From Desulfurella amilsii (GTDB taxonomy: Bacteria > Campylobacterota_A > Desulfurellia > Desulfurellales > Desulfurellaceae), in the NCBI RefSeq assembly GCF_002119425.1, contig NZ_MDSU01000018.1, positions 62,001 to 126,000 of the forward strand: DNA of 64,000 bases, given 5' to 3'. The notes below the pieces were generated by a model. The model made no database searches, was not told where the DNA came from, and saw only the letters and a list, made by a program, of their open reading frames with translations. The translations under genes were made by a program, and so were the position numbers. Each line of letters opens with the position of its first letter. Positions within the stretch are counted from its first letter, which is position 1. This document shows, in pieces, positions 8,436 through 18,186 of this stretch.

Positions 8436-9647
8436 TTAAGACTTGGGAGGTCTTAAGGCTAATGAGATTATGATACCTATGATTGCTATTATCATAACTA
8501 TTGGGAACACTGTAAAATAAGAGCCCGTCATGTCTTTAATTTTACCGGAAAGCAGTGTACCTAAAATTGCAGCTATACCGTATGCTGTAAATATTACACC
8601 GTAGTTTTTACCATAATATTTAGTGCCAAAGAATGTTTTTGTTGCAGTTGGTGCAATTGCAAGCCAACCACCAAGTGTAAGCCATAGCAAAGAAAATGCT
8701 ATATAATAAATTCCTACGCTTTTTGATGAATATAACAAACCTGTTGCAACAGCAATTATCACAAAAGACAAAGCAGATGCGTATTTTGGAGTCAATTTAT
8801 CTGTAAGCCAGCCGTATAAAGGTCTTCCTGCAAAGTTAAATACCGCAAATAATTGAATAGCACTTGCTGCTGCAGCAACAGACAACTTCAATTCCTTTCC
8901 TACAGGCGCCGCAATACCTATTGCCGTAATACCTGCCATAGCGCCAATTATATATAAGAACCAAAGTATCCAAAAGGTTGATTTTGTCATAGCTTCTGAG
9001 CGATCATAATCTTTAACAGCAACTATTTGAGTCTGAACGGTAGTTGTAGTGGATGCGACTTTAAAATCAGGTGGAGGAAATTTAAATGGCAAAGAAAGCA
9101 ATACATTTATAACCAAAAATACTACACCTAAATACATAAAAGTATTCAAAGGGCCCACAGAGGCTATTAGAGCTTTGATTATTGGTGCCATAATAAGTGC
9201 AGAAAGGCCAAATCCGCCTACCGTTAAACCAATTGCTAAACCGCCTTTGTCTGGAAACCATTTAGCAGCAACGGCAACAGGACAACCATAAACTAAACCT
9301 ACACCAAAACCACCGATTATCCCATAAATTAAAGCAAGCATCCCAATACTTGTGGAAAATCCAGCTAAAATCCAGCCAATTCCAACAAGTATACTACCCA
9401 AAATCATCGTATTTCTTGGGCCCCATTTTTGCATCAAATTGCCACCAATTGGCATAGCTATAGCAAAAACTGCCAAGAAGAGCATAAAAGGATAACCACT
9501 TGCAGTAGCTGAGATACTCCAGAGTTTTTCAAGAGGAGCCCTAAACAAACTAAAAGAGTAAATAGTCCCAAGCATTATGTTTACAACTAAACCAAGAATA
9601 ACATAAAGCCATCTACCACCACCTGCTTGTGCAGCATCTTGAGCCAT
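8436..9647 (-). CDS. MFS transporter of the oxalate/formate antiporter (OFA) family
   Basis: A 403-residue major facilitator with twelve predicted membrane spans. The OFA-like features are an N-terminal span containing GTIYSFSLFRAPLE (near residue 25), the loop NLMQKWGPRN between spans 2 and 3, and GYGCPVAVAAKWFPDKG-like sequence after span 4. OFA proteins carry small carboxylates such as oxalate, formate, lactate or pyruvate. The gene stands alone between a terminator and a divergent miaA. In an organism oxidising organic acids it could be a monocarboxylate carrier; the substrate is not determined by sequence. Confidence 0.85.
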   Translation of the reverse strand: MAQDAAQAGGGRWLYVILGLVVNIMLGTIYSFSLFRAPLEKLWSISATASGYPFMLFLAVFAIAMPIGGNLMQKWGPRNTMILGSILVGIGWILAGFSTSIGMLALIYGIIGGFGVGLVYGCPVAVAAKWFPDKGGLAIGLTVGGFGLSALIMAPIIKALIASVGPLNTFMYLGVVFLVINVLLSLPFKFPPPDFKVASTTTTVQTQIVAVKDYDRSEAMTKSTFWILWFLYIIGAMAGITAIGIAAPVGKELKLSVAAAASAIQLFAVFNFAGRPLYGWLTDKLTPKYASALSFVIIAVATGLLYSSKSVGIYYIAFSLLWLTLGGWLAIAPTATKTFFGTKYYGKNYGVIFTAYGIAAILGTLLSGKIKDMTGSYFTVFPIVMIIAIIGIIISLALRPPKS

Positions 9648-9863
9648 ACTAAGACCTCCTTACAAATAAATTAATTGTTTGTAATAAATATATCAAATAA
9701 AATTTAATTTGTCAATTACTTTTTATTTAATTATTTGAAAATAATAAAATACAAACCTCACATTTTGATAAGGGTTAATAAATCTAATATTTTAATTGTC
9801 AAATTTTTTTGTTTAGATAATTATAAATTGAATTTTTAAAAATTTTCTGTAACATACCAAATT

Positions 9864-10775
9864 ATGAAAACGATAGTAATATTGGGTCAAACAGCAACAG
9901 GCAAATCAGAGTTAGCATTTAGACTTGCAAAAACACTAAATGGTGAAATAATTTCTGCAGATTCCATTCAAATTTATAAATATTTTGATGTAGGATCTGC
10001 AAAACCGTCAAAGACATGCTTAAAAGAAATTAAACATCATTTGATTGATATTAAAGAACCAGATGAAGATTATAGCGCCCAAGAATTTTCGATCCAAGCC
10101 AAACAAATAATACAAGAGATTAAATCAATAGGTAAAATTCCTATGCTTTGCGGAGGCACATTGTTTTATATTGATGCGCTGCTAAATTCACTTGACTTAA
10201 TTCCCCAAGTGGATTCAAAAATTAAAAACTTTTTTGATAGTGTAGGCAATGAAAATGTGATTAATTTATATAAATGGCTTAAAATTATTGATCCTAAATG
10301 GGCACAAAAAATTAACAAAAATGATAAGCAACGTACTATTAGAGCTTTGAGTGTTTTTTTACAAACTGGAAGTAGTTTAACGAATTTTTTTAATACAAAA
10401 AAGAAGGAAAATTTTTTTGAAAATTGCATGATATTTTCATTGCAAATTTCAGACAATGTATTAGAGAAAAGGATAATTCATAGAACAACAAATATGCTTG
10501 ATGGACTTATAGAAGAGACGCTTAATATTATAAAAATGGGTTTTGCCCAAACAAAACCCATGCAGTCTATTGGTTATAGGCAAGCTTTACTGTATATTAA
10601 TGGTAAAATAACCAAAGAAGAAATGACAGACAGTATTATAAAAGAAACAAAACTATACGCTAAAAGGCAAAAAACATACTTTAGCTCAAAGTTTAAAGAT
10701 AAAAGCATCAAAGTGGATTACAAAAATGCTTTTGAAACAATTATGGAATACCTATACCAAAGCCATCTGCCTTAG
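9864..10775 (+). CDS. miaA: tRNA dimethylallyltransferase
   Basis: A 303-residue enzyme that prenylates A37 of tRNAs reading UNN codons. The P-loop [11 protein letters not shown] is at residues 8-18, followed by [18 protein letters not shown], the DSxQ(V/I)Y and GSAKP substrate motifs, then [11 protein letters not shown] near residue 95 and the C-terminal SIGYRQ element near 235. It is the first plus-strand gene after the transporter block. No obvious ribosome site precedes the ATG. Its 3' end overlaps the convergent htpX gene by 24 bases. It indicates dimethylallyl diphosphate is made, without showing by which pathway. Confidence 0.95.
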   Translation: MKTIVILGQTATGKSELAFRLAKTLNGEIISADSIQIYKYFDVGSAKPSKTCLKEIKHHLIDIKEPDEDYSAQEFSIQAKQIIQEIKSIGKIPMLCGGTLFYIDALLNSLDLIPQVDSKIKNFFDSVGNENVINLYKWLKIIDPKWAQKINKNDKQRTIRALSVFLQTGSSLTNFFNTKKKENFFENCMIFSLQISDNVLEKRIIHRTTNMLDGLIEETLNIIKMGFAQTKPMQSIGYRQALLYINGKITKEEMTDSIIKETKLYAKRQKTYFSSKFKDKSIKVDYKNAFETIMEYLYQSHLP

Positions 10776-11600
10776 TCTTTTAATACGCTCTTGAATAGGC
10801 GGGTGGGTAGAAAACAAGTTTATTATACCTTTTGCACTGAATGGGTTTACAATAAAGAGATTCTCCGTGGCAGGATTGCCTTTTAATGGTATTTGTTTTG
10901 AATAGTTTTCAAGCTTTTCTAAAGCGCTTGCTAAATATAAAGGGTTAGCGCTAAATTCTGCGCCAGCTTTGTCTGCTTCGTATTCCCTCGCACGTGATAT
11001 TGCAAGCTGGATTAGCGTTGCAGCCAAAGGTGCAAATATTGCTAGTGCTATTAAAACAAAAGGGTTAGATTCTGAATCTCGATCTTTAGAAAATCCTCCA
11101 AACAGTGCAGCCCATCTTATCATATCGGCGATAATCATTATAGCGCCAGCTATAGTTGCAGCAATTGTAGAAATTAAAATATCCCTGTGTTTAATATGAC
11201 CTAACTCATGCCCCAATACCCCCATTAGTTCGTTTTCATTCAGGAGCCTTAGCGCTCCCGCTGTAACAGCAATCGCTGCGTTTTTTGGGTTTCTGCCCGT
11301 TGCAAATGCGTTTGGAGCTTCCTGTGGTATTATGTATATGCTTGGCATAGGCAAATCTGCATTTTGAGCAAGTTTTCTTACAATCCTGAATAAAGCAGGA
11401 TACTCGCTTTCTGTAACCTTTTGAGCGTGATATATTCCAAGCGCTATTTTATCAGAAAAAAAGTAACTAAAAAAATTCATCCCAATTGCAAGCGCAAATG
11501 CTATCAAAGCCCCACTTCTGCCACCTATTGCATTTCCAATTACAATAAACAGTGCTGTAAGTATTCCTAGTAAAAGCGCGGTCTTAACCGTGTTTATCAT
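10752..11600 (-). CDS. htpX: Membrane zinc metalloprotease HtpX
   Basis: A 282-residue M48 family protease that degrades damaged membrane proteins. Two N-terminal hydrophobic segments (residues 5-50) precede the catalytic domain. The zinc motif HELGH is in [14 protein letters not shown] near residue 130, and the third ligand glutamate lies in [11 protein letters not shown] near 205. Two further hydrophobic segments lie between them, as in E. coli HtpX. A good AAAAGGAGGT ribosome site precedes the start. It is transcribed alone and converges with miaA. Confidence 0.95.
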   Translation of the reverse strand: MINTVKTALLLGILTALFIVIGNAIGGRSGALIAFALAIGMNFFSYFFSDKIALGIYHAQKVTESEYPALFRIVRKLAQNADLPMPSIYIIPQEAPNAFATGRNPKNAAIAVTAGALRLLNENELMGVLGHELGHIKHRDILISTIAATIAGAIMIIADMIRWAALFGGFSKDRDSESNPFVLIALAIFAPLAATLIQLAISRAREYEADKAGAEFSANPLYLASALEKLENYSKQIPLKGNPATENLFIVNPFSAKGIINLFSTHPPIQERIKRLRQMALV

Positions 11601-11723
11601 AATTATTACCTCCTTTTCATGTTTTTTCCATTAAAATTATAAAGCAAAAGTAAAAATTGTCAAGGTATCCTTGAATATGTTAGTTACCTGTAGTATAATT
11701 GATAACTGTATAGGAGGTGTAGC

Positions 11724-12482
11724 ATGGGAAGTGTAATAATTACTGGTGCTTCAAGCGGCATTGGAAAAGCGTGTGCTGAAATTTTTGCAAAAAATGGTTA
11801 TAATCTTGTATTAAATGCAAGAAGAATAGACAGATTAGAAGAAATTGCAAGTAAATTAAAAAATGAAAAAATAAAAGTGTTTTATAAAAAAACCGATATG
11901 TCAAATAAAGAAGATATATTTGAGTTTGTTGAATCTATACCCAAAGATTTTTACCCAATAGACATACTTATAAATAACGCTGGACTATCCCGCGGTTTAG
12001 AACCATTAGATCAAGGGAACATTGACAATTGGAATGAGATGATTGATGCAAACATCAAAGGCGTGCTGATTATAACAAAACTGATTATACCTATTATGAA
12101 AAAACAGGGTTATGGTCATATAATTAATTTAGGTTCTATTGCAGGGCATGAATCGTATCCTGGCGGAAATGTCTATTGCGCAACAAAAGCTGCTATTAAG
12201 TCTTTAACAAAAAGTTTAAGAATGGACTTAATAAGAACAAATATACGTGTATCAAGCATTGATCCAGGTATGGTAGAAACTGAGTTTAGCGAAGTAAGAT
12301 TTAGAGACGCACAAAGGGCTAAAAAAGTTTACGAGAACATAAAACCATTGTATGCAGAAGATATTGCCGATGTTATATACTTTATTGCAACAAGGCCTCA
12401 GCATGTAAACATTGAAGATGTAATTATAATGCCTACTCAGCAAGCAAGCGTTTTGATTAATGATAGGGATTACAACAAATAG
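11724..12482 (+). CDS. Short-chain dehydrogenase/reductase (YdfG-like)
   Basis: A 252-residue classical SDR. The cofactor glycine motif is TGASSGIG (residues 6-13), followed by the NNAG motif near 88, the catalytic serine in NLGSIAG near 140 and YCATK near 154. An NAR/R pattern after beta-2 (LNARR) favours NADP. The sequence resembles the YdfG/serine dehydrogenase group acting on 3-hydroxy acids. It leads a run of same-strand genes through metG, with a TAGGAGGTG ribosome site. The physiological substrate is unknown, and nothing links it to the catabolic clusters further on. Confidence 0.85.
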   Translation: MGSVIITGASSGIGKACAEIFAKNGYNLVLNARRIDRLEEIASKLKNEKIKVFYKKTDMSNKEDIFEFVESIPKDFYPIDILINNAGLSRGLEPLDQGNIDNWNEMIDANIKGVLIITKLIIPIMKKQGYGHIINLGSIAGHESYPGGNVYCATKAAIKSLTKSLRMDLIRTNIRVSSIDPGMVETEFSEVRFRDAQRAKKVYENIKPLYAEDIADVIYFIATRPQHVNIEDVIIMPTQQASVLINDRDYNK

Positions 12483-12491
12483 GGGGTAGTT

Positions 12492-13457
12492 TTGTTTGAA
12501 ATAATAAAAGAAATCAAGGAAAAAAAACATCAAGAGATAAGTGGAGAATTATTTATGGTGTTAGAAAAACACTTCCTTGATGCAAAAAATGGTGATAAAT
12601 ATATTGGTTTAAAGTTAAAAGACAAAAGTGGCACTATAGAGGCAAAGATCTGGAAAAATTTATATCACTTGCACGAAAATTTTAAAGAGGGAGATTTCGT
12701 AAAACTCAAAGCAAAAACTAATTATTATAAAGACAATTGGCAACTTATTATAGAAGACATTCAAAAAGTAGATGCCGATGAGAAATTAAAAGATGAGTTT
12801 TTGCCAAAAACAAAAAAAGATATAGAAGTCTTATCTAAAGAACTTTTTGCTATTATAAACGGCATACAAAACCAAGGTATTAAAAAATTGCTGCTTAACA
12901 TTTTTGGAGTTGATGAATTTTTTTCTAAATTTAAAAAAGCGCCTGCTGCAAAAAGTATGCATCATGCCTATATTGGTGGCCTAATTGAGCATACAGTTTC
13001 GGTTGCTAAAATATCTAAAGAAATATCAAAGTTTTACATGCCTATAGATGTAGATATATTGGTTGCAGTGGCGCTTTTACATGATATTGGAAAAGTTTAC
13101 GAAATAGATGCTTCTACATTTAACTATACAAACGAGGGCAGGCTTATTGGCCACATTGTAATTGGCTATAATCTAGTCAAAGAAAAGTTAAAAAGTGCAA
13201 AACTATCGTTTGAGCAGGAAATTCAGATTCTGCATTGCATTCTAAGTCATCATGGAGAATACGAGTACGGTTCTCCAAAAATCCCAAAAACTAAAGAAGC
13301 ATTATTGCTGCACCTAATTGACACAATGGACTCAAAAATGGAGCCTTTGCAAAACTTACAAGCAAATGAAACAAATTGGACTGAATCAATAAAAATATTG
13401 GGTAGAAGTTTTTTTGTGTCAAAAAATAATAAAAGTGAAGAGTTAACGCTGTTTTAA
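12492..13457 (+). CDS. OB-fold/HD-domain phosphohydrolase, YhaM-like 3'-5' exoribonuclease
   Basis: A 321-residue protein with an N-terminal OB-fold nucleic-acid-binding domain (about residues 15-95, with KSGTIEAKIW) and a C-terminal HD domain. Metal-binding residues appear as HHAYIGGLIEHT (near 158), LLHDIGK (near 197) and the HHGEYEYGSP segment near 255. This combination is the YhaM/CBF1 family, which trims RNA and ssDNA 3' ends. The start is a TTG at 12492 with AGGGGG five bases upstream, ten bases after the SDR stop. A nine-base gap leads to tmk. Confidence 0.85.
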   Translation: MFEIIKEIKEKKHQEISGELFMVLEKHFLDAKNGDKYIGLKLKDKSGTIEAKIWKNLYHLHENFKEGDFVKLKAKTNYYKDNWQLIIEDIQKVDADEKLKDEFLPKTKKDIEVLSKELFAIINGIQNQGIKKLLLNIFGVDEFFSKFKKAPAAKSMHHAYIGGLIEHTVSVAKISKEISKFYMPIDVDILVAVALLHDIGKVYEIDASTFNYTNEGRLIGHIVIGYNLVKEKLKSAKLSFEQEIQILHCILSHHGEYEYGSPKIPKTKEALLLHLIDTMDSKMEPLQNLQANETNWTESIKILGRSFFVSKNNKSEELTLF

Positions 13458-13465
13458 TAAATAAT

Positions 13466-14032
13466 ATGAATTACATTGTTTTTGAGGGCATTGACGGCAG
13501 TGGTAAAAGCACTGTCTCAAAAATGTTTTTACAGTATTTGCTAAACAAAGGATACAGCGTATTATACACAAAAGAACCATACACATCAGATATAGACGTG
13601 CTAATAAGAAAAAATCAAACGAACAAAACTTTGCTTTTTTTGTTTTTAGCCGATAGGTCTATACATATAGAGAAACTTAAAAAACAACATGTTGATTTTA
13701 TTGTAAGTGATAGGTCTTTTTACTCAACAATTTGCTATCAAGGATACGGTGGTGGCATAGATGTTGAATTTGTAACTAAACTTAATGAATTTGTTGTTGA
13801 GGATTTTTTACCAAATACTGTATTTTACCTGGATTGCACCCCAGAAGTGGCATTAAGTAGAATTAAAAAACTTGACGCTATAGAACACAAACATTTAACT
13901 TTTTTTCAAAAGGTTAGAGAGGGTTATTTAGATCTTGCAAAAAAACACAATTTTATCACAATTAATGCCCAGGGCAATCTTCAAGAAGTTTTTTCGAATA
14001 CAGTGGAATATTATGAAACAAGATTTAGCTAA
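13466..14032 (+). CDS. tmk: Thymidylate kinase
   Basis: A 188-residue dTMP kinase for dTTP synthesis. The P-loop GIDGSGKST lies at residues 8-16, the dTMP-binding DR motif in VSDRSFYSTICYQG near 85, and a lid region follows near 130. The protein is a little shorter than the 205-210 residues common in other phyla, as is usual in Campylobacterota-like genomes. The holB start lies inside its 3' end (20-base overlap), the frequent tmk-holB arrangement. Confidence 0.95.
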   Translation: MNYIVFEGIDGSGKSTVSKMFLQYLLNKGYSVLYTKEPYTSDIDVLIRKNQTNKTLLFLFLADRSIHIEKLKKQHVDFIVSDRSFYSTICYQGYGGGIDVEFVTKLNEFVVEDFLPNTVFYLDCTPEVALSRIKKLDAIEHKHLTFFQKVREGYLDLAKKHNFITINAQGNLQEVFSNTVEYYETRFS

Positions 14033-14609
14033 ATTTACAACATTTGCCTTAATAAACGCAAGCCTTGATGATGCAAGGCAGTTTTCTCAAAGTCTTGGCA
14101 CTAACAATTCGTATGAGTTTGAAGATTTAAAATTACAAGATACTGATCAAATCAGGATAAAATCATACGAGTTTAACGAAACACCCAATGCTTTTTTAAT
14201 CGGAAAAGCAAATTTAGAGTCTCAAAACGCATTATTAAAGCTCACAGAAGAACCCACAAACCATAATTATTTTATTTTTTATGAAACAGAATACATAATA
14301 GATACGCTCATCTCAAGGGCCCAAATCATTAATTTTAATATAAAGCCTGAAAATATTGATAAGTTGTTTGAATTTTTTAAAAACAGTGATAAAAGTGGTT
14401 TTTTAAAAGAAATTTTGAACATTAAAAATATAAGCAAGCAAAATAAACCAATTTTCTTAAAATACTTAAAAAGCCTAATAAGTAGACTTTCGGATAATTT
14501 CCCTGAAAAAATCAATATTTTAATTGAAGAATACAAAAATTTAAGAACTTATAATTTAAATATTAATTTATTTATTGCTCAACTATGTATTGAGCTTTGG
14601 AGGACATAA
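14013..14609 (+). CDS. holB: DNA polymerase III delta' subunit, short form
   Basis: A protein of about 198 residues; I place the start at the ATG at 14013 rather than further upstream because it gives the normal tmk-overlapping N-terminus. It contains the clamp-loader segment AFLIGKANLESQNALLKLTEEP and the sensor-like SRAQII motif. There is no Walker A and no zinc finger, so it is a degenerate, shortened AAA+ subunit like the delta' of epsilonproteobacteria. It acts in the clamp loader with DnaX, whose C-terminus is at the other end of this window. Confidence 0.8.
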   Translation: MKQDLAKFTTFALINASLDDARQFSQSLGTNNSYEFEDLKLQDTDQIRIKSYEFNETPNAFLIGKANLESQNALLKLTEEPTNHNYFIFYETEYIIDTLISRAQIINFNIKPENIDKLFEFFKNSDKSGFLKEILNIKNISKQNKPIFLKYLKSLISRLSDNFPEKINILIEEYKNLRTYNLNINLFIAQLCIELWRT

Positions 14610-15440
14610 ATGAGTATTGCGTATGTCGTATTTAAACACTCAAATAGTATAATTCCTTTTAAATATACGAAATTTGAGCTAAAGGTTGGCGATTTTGTGA
14701 TTGCTGAGTCAGAAAGGGGCTTAAATCTCGCAAAGGTAATAAAAATATCTAAAGAAAAGGATGACAAATTAAAAAGTATCGTGAGAGTAGCAACTGCATC
14801 TGACCTTCAAAGGTACAATGAAAATCTTGTGTTAGCACAAAAAGCCAAAAAATATTGCGCACAAGAGTCAAAAAACTTAAATCTTGATATAAAACTAGTT
14901 GATGTTGAGTACACGATAGATAATAGCAAAATTATTTTTTATTTCACATCACCCACAAGGGTAGATTTTAGGCATTTGGTTAAAAAACTTGCTTCTTATT
15001 TTAAAACTCGTATTGAAATGCGCCAAATCGGCGTAAGGGATGAAGCTAAATTAATAGGCGGTATTGGTTTGTGCGGTCAAATAGTTTGCTGCAAGCGTTT
15101 CTTGCAAAACTTTGAGCCTGTATCAATAAAAATGGCCAAAGACCAGAATTTAAGCATAAGCGTTAAAAAAATTTCTGGCATATGTGGAAGGTTATTGTGT
15201 TGCTTGTATTACGAAGAGCATATTTACTCTGATTTTCTCAAAAATTTGCCACCAAAAGGCTCGATTATAAAAACAGACGAGTGCGAAGGCGAGGTTGTGC
15301 TTGTAAACCCAATAAAAAACACTGTTGTAATAAAAGACCAAGAAAATAAGATGATAGAAGTTGGAGTCAATGATATAAAAAGCGTAATAAAAATTGCAGA
15401 AGAAAAAGGAGAAGAATATGAAATTATCGAGGAAGAATAG
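14610..15440 (+). CDS. PSP1 domain protein, RicT/YaaT-like
   Basis: A 276-residue cytosolic protein. The PSP1 domain covers roughly residues 60-150. The double cysteine elements CGQIVCCKRF and CGRLLCCLYY near residues 155 and 195 are the conserved RicT features that bind Fe-S clusters in the Bacillus Y-complex, which influences RNase Y processing. It begins immediately after the holB stop and its end overlaps metG, a tmk-holB-psp1-metG order seen in several bacterial phyla. Its function outside Bacillus is poorly known. Confidence 0.88.
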   Translation: MSIAYVVFKHSNSIIPFKYTKFELKVGDFVIAESERGLNLAKVIKISKEKDDKLKSIVRVATASDLQRYNENLVLAQKAKKYCAQESKNLNLDIKLVDVEYTIDNSKIIFYFTSPTRVDFRHLVKKLASYFKTRIEMRQIGVRDEAKLIGGIGLCGQIVCCKRFLQNFEPVSIKMAKDQNLSISVKKISGICGRLLCCLYYEEHIYSDFLKNLPPKGSIIKTDECEGEVVLVNPIKNTVVIKDQENKMIEVGVNDIKSVIKIAEEKGEEYEIIEEE

Positions 15441-17274
15441 TTATTATCTAACTACACCCATTTACTATGTTAATGATATCCCGCATATTGGTCACTCATA
15501 TACTACAATTGCAGCAGATACTCTTGCTCGTTTTCACAGATTAATAAAAGAAAATGTATTTTTTCTAACAGGAACAGACGAACATGGGAAAAAAATTGAA
15601 ACAACCGCAAAATCACTAAATAAATCGCCAAAGCAATTAGCAGATGAGGTTGTAGTGAGGTTTCAAAGCTTATGGAAAAAGCTTGACATAACAAATACAA
15701 AGTTTATTAGAACAACCGATGAATATCACAAAAAAGTAGTAGCGCAGATTTTTGAAGAAGTTTACAAAAAAGGCGATATTTACAAAGACCAATATGAAGG
15801 CTGGTACTGTGTACCTTGCGAAACATTTCACACTCAGCCTGGCCCAAATAACACATGCCCAGATTGCTCAAGACCACTTGAATTAATTAAAGAAGAGTCT
15901 TACTTTTTTAAATTGTCAAAATATCAAGATAAACTGCTCAAATTTTATGAGGAAAACCCAGATTTTGTTTTGCCAAAATCTCGATACAATGAGATTGTAA
16001 GTTTTGTAAAAAGTGGTCTAAAAGACTTGAGTGTAACACGCATAAATCTGGATTGGGGTATCAAAGTGCCTTTTGATGAAAAGCATACCATATACGTATG
16101 GTTTGATGCTTTATTTAATTATTTAACCGCAATAGATTATCCTAAAGAGAATTTCAAAGAAATCTGGCCCGCAGATGTACATTTGGTAGGCAAGGATATT
16201 TTAAAATTCCATGCAGTGTACTGGCCGGCTTTCTTGATGAGCTTAGATTTGCCACTGCCAAAACATGTGGTAGCGCATGGTTGGTGGACGGTTGATGGTA
16301 AAAAAATGAGCAAATCGCTAGGCAATGTAATAGATCCTAACGAGATGATAGAAAAATATCCTCGCGATGCCTACAGGTATTACTTGCTTAAAGCTGTCCC
16401 GTTTGGCCTAGATGGTAATTTTAGCGAAAAAGAATTTGTGGAAAAAATAAACAGTAATCTTGTAAACGATCTTGGCAATTTAATCAACAGATCGCTTACA
16501 ATGATAGAAAAATACAACAGTGGTGTTGTAAAAGAAGGTACTGCAGATGAGACAGCCAAAAATTTAGCTCAAACAACCTTTGAAAACATTAAACTTGCTT
16601 TCGATATTTTTAGATTTGATGAAGCGCTTGAGTCAATTATGAATTTTGTAAGATCTATAAACAAATATATAACAGACAAGCAGCCCTGGTCAATTAAAAA
16701 CAAAAATGAGTTAGATAATGTGTTGTTCAATATATTCTGCTCGATAAAATTTATATGCGGTGCAATTTTACCATTTATGCCAGATACAGCATCCAAGATT
16801 TATAAACAAATTGGATACAGCGATGACATTTATTCTAAAACGATAGATTTTTTCCTTGATTGGTCAGTAAATAATATTAAAATTGGCACAAAAGAAATGC
16901 TTTTTACCAGATATGAATACACACAAAAACAAAAAGATGCTTCCAATGAGCGCATAAACATTGATGAATTCAGAAAAATTGATTTAAAGGTAGCCAAAAT
17001 AATTGATGCTTACCCTATAGAAAAATCAAATAAGTTAATGAAACTCAAAATAGATATTGGAGAAGAAGAACCCAGAACACTCGTTGCTGGCATTAAAGAA
17101 TACTTTAAACCGGAAGAATTAATTGGCAAAACTATTATAGTTGTGGCCAACTTACAAAAGGCTAAGTTAATGAATGTAGAATCAAATGGCATGCTGCTTG
17201 CAGCAAAAGATGAGACAAGTTTAAAATTATTAACAGTCGATGGTGATATTAAGCCAGGAAGTAAAATAAGCTAA
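15418..17274 (+). CDS. metG: Methionyl-tRNA synthetase
   Basis: A protein of 618 residues from the ATG at 15418, chosen because AAAAGGAGAAGA precedes it and the upstream in-frame ATG has none. The class I signatures are HIGH (in IPHIGHSY near residue 22) and KMSKS (in KKMSKSLGN near 297). A single zinc knuckle, CVPC...CPDC, lies near 125-145. The C-terminal domain from about residue 510 is the tRNA-binding Trbp111/OB fold. Domain content is complete. It overlaps the preceding psp1 gene by 23 bases. Confidence 0.96.
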   Translation: MKLSRKNSYYLTTPIYYVNDIPHIGHSYTTIAADTLARFHRLIKENVFFLTGTDEHGKKIETTAKSLNKSPKQLADEVVVRFQSLWKKLDITNTKFIRTTDEYHKKVVAQIFEEVYKKGDIYKDQYEGWYCVPCETFHTQPGPNNTCPDCSRPLELIKEESYFFKLSKYQDKLLKFYEENPDFVLPKSRYNEIVSFVKSGLKDLSVTRINLDWGIKVPFDEKHTIYVWFDALFNYLTAIDYPKENFKEIWPADVHLVGKDILKFHAVYWPAFLMSLDLPLPKHVVAHGWWTVDGKKMSKSLGNVIDPNEMIEKYPRDAYRYYLLKAVPFGLDGNFSEKEFVEKINSNLVNDLGNLINRSLTMIEKYNSGVVKEGTADETAKNLAQTTFENIKLAFDIFRFDEALESIMNFVRSINKYITDKQPWSIKNKNELDNVLFNIFCSIKFICGAILPFMPDTASKIYKQIGYSDDIYSKTIDFFLDWSVNNIKIGTKEMLFTRYEYTQKQKDASNERINIDEFRKIDLKVAKIIDAYPIEKSNKLMKLKIDIGEEEPRTLVAGIKEYFKPEELIGKTIIVVANLQKAKLMNVESNGMLLAAKDETSLKLLTVDGDIKPGSKIS

Positions 17275-17297
17275 TCTAAAAATTTTGAGGAGGTTTT

Positions 17298-18167
17298 ATG
17301 CTTAGTGTAGATAGTCTAAAAGTTACATGTCTATCCGAAACTAGCTGGTTTGACACGGGCTTGTTAATGAGCAATATCAAAAAAGCTGGAGGGATGAATA
17401 CTGACCAATACTCAATTAATTGGGATTATAAAAACGCAGGGGGCTATAGCGCTTTAGTAGAATACACAAAAAGCTATCAAAAAGGGTATGTTTTGCTTGA
17501 TGTTGGCTGGAGAGAATCCTATATGGATTGGGTGTTTGATAGGGAAGGGGTAATGGAGCTTTTAAAAAAAGAAAAACTCAATGATGTGTTTATAAGTCAC
17601 GAACACATGGATCACTTTTGGGGTTTGAATAGTATTACAAAAATAAGGAACGATTTCAATTTGTATATACCGGTGGGTTTTAGCAAAAAAGGCTATGAAA
17701 TAATTGAAAAAAGCAATTTTAAAGGTAACTTGGTTGAAGTTGATGATAAATTTCAAAATGATACGCTTTCTTCGTTTGTTTACAAAATGGATATTATTTT
17801 AGGCGTAAAAAACGAACAAATGCTCGTATTCAACCTTAAGGACAAAGGTTTTGTTACAATCACAGGTTGCTGTCATCCCGGTGTAAATACTATGATGGAA
17901 TATGTCAAGAATCATTATGGAGATGCTCTCTACGGTTTATACGGTGGGCTTCATATTTCACTTTTAGAAGACTGGAACGAACAAAAAGCTAAAGAAATTG
18001 AAAAACTTGCAAGTTGGGGATTAAAGAAAGTCGCTGCCAATCATTGCACAGGTGTTATTGCCGTTGAGCACATGATACAAAAAGGTATAAATGTCATAGG
18101 AGGCAGCGCAAAATTTGCAAGTCAAAGTCAATTATACATAGGAAACTCCGATAACATAGAATTTTAA
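17298..18167 (+). CDS. Metallo-beta-lactamase fold hydrolase of the DHPS-like group
   Basis: A 289-residue MBL-fold protein. The metal motif HxHxDH is present as SHEHMDHFWG near residue 102, with further ligands in TGCCHPG near 195 and NHCTG near 250. The GCCHPG motif and spacing match the group named for dihydropteroate-synthase-like methanopterin enzymes (MJ0936-type), whose true substrates are mostly unknown. It is preceded by GGAGG and ends 19 bases before the sigma-54 activator gene, so the two may be cotranscribed. A role in the adjoining acid-degradation cluster is plausible but unproven. Confidence 0.8.
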   Translation: MLSVDSLKVTCLSETSWFDTGLLMSNIKKAGGMNTDQYSINWDYKNAGGYSALVEYTKSYQKGYVLLDVGWRESYMDWVFDREGVMELLKKEKLNDVFISHEHMDHFWGLNSITKIRNDFNLYIPVGFSKKGYEIIEKSNFKGNLVEVDDKFQNDTLSSFVYKMDIILGVKNEQMLVFNLKDKGFVTITGCCHPGVNTMMEYVKNHYGDALYGLYGGLHISLLEDWNEQKAKEIEKLASWGLKKVAANHCTGVIAVEHMIQKGINVIGGSAKFASQSQLYIGNSDNIEF

Positions 18168-18186
18168 TCTGTTTATAACAAATTAT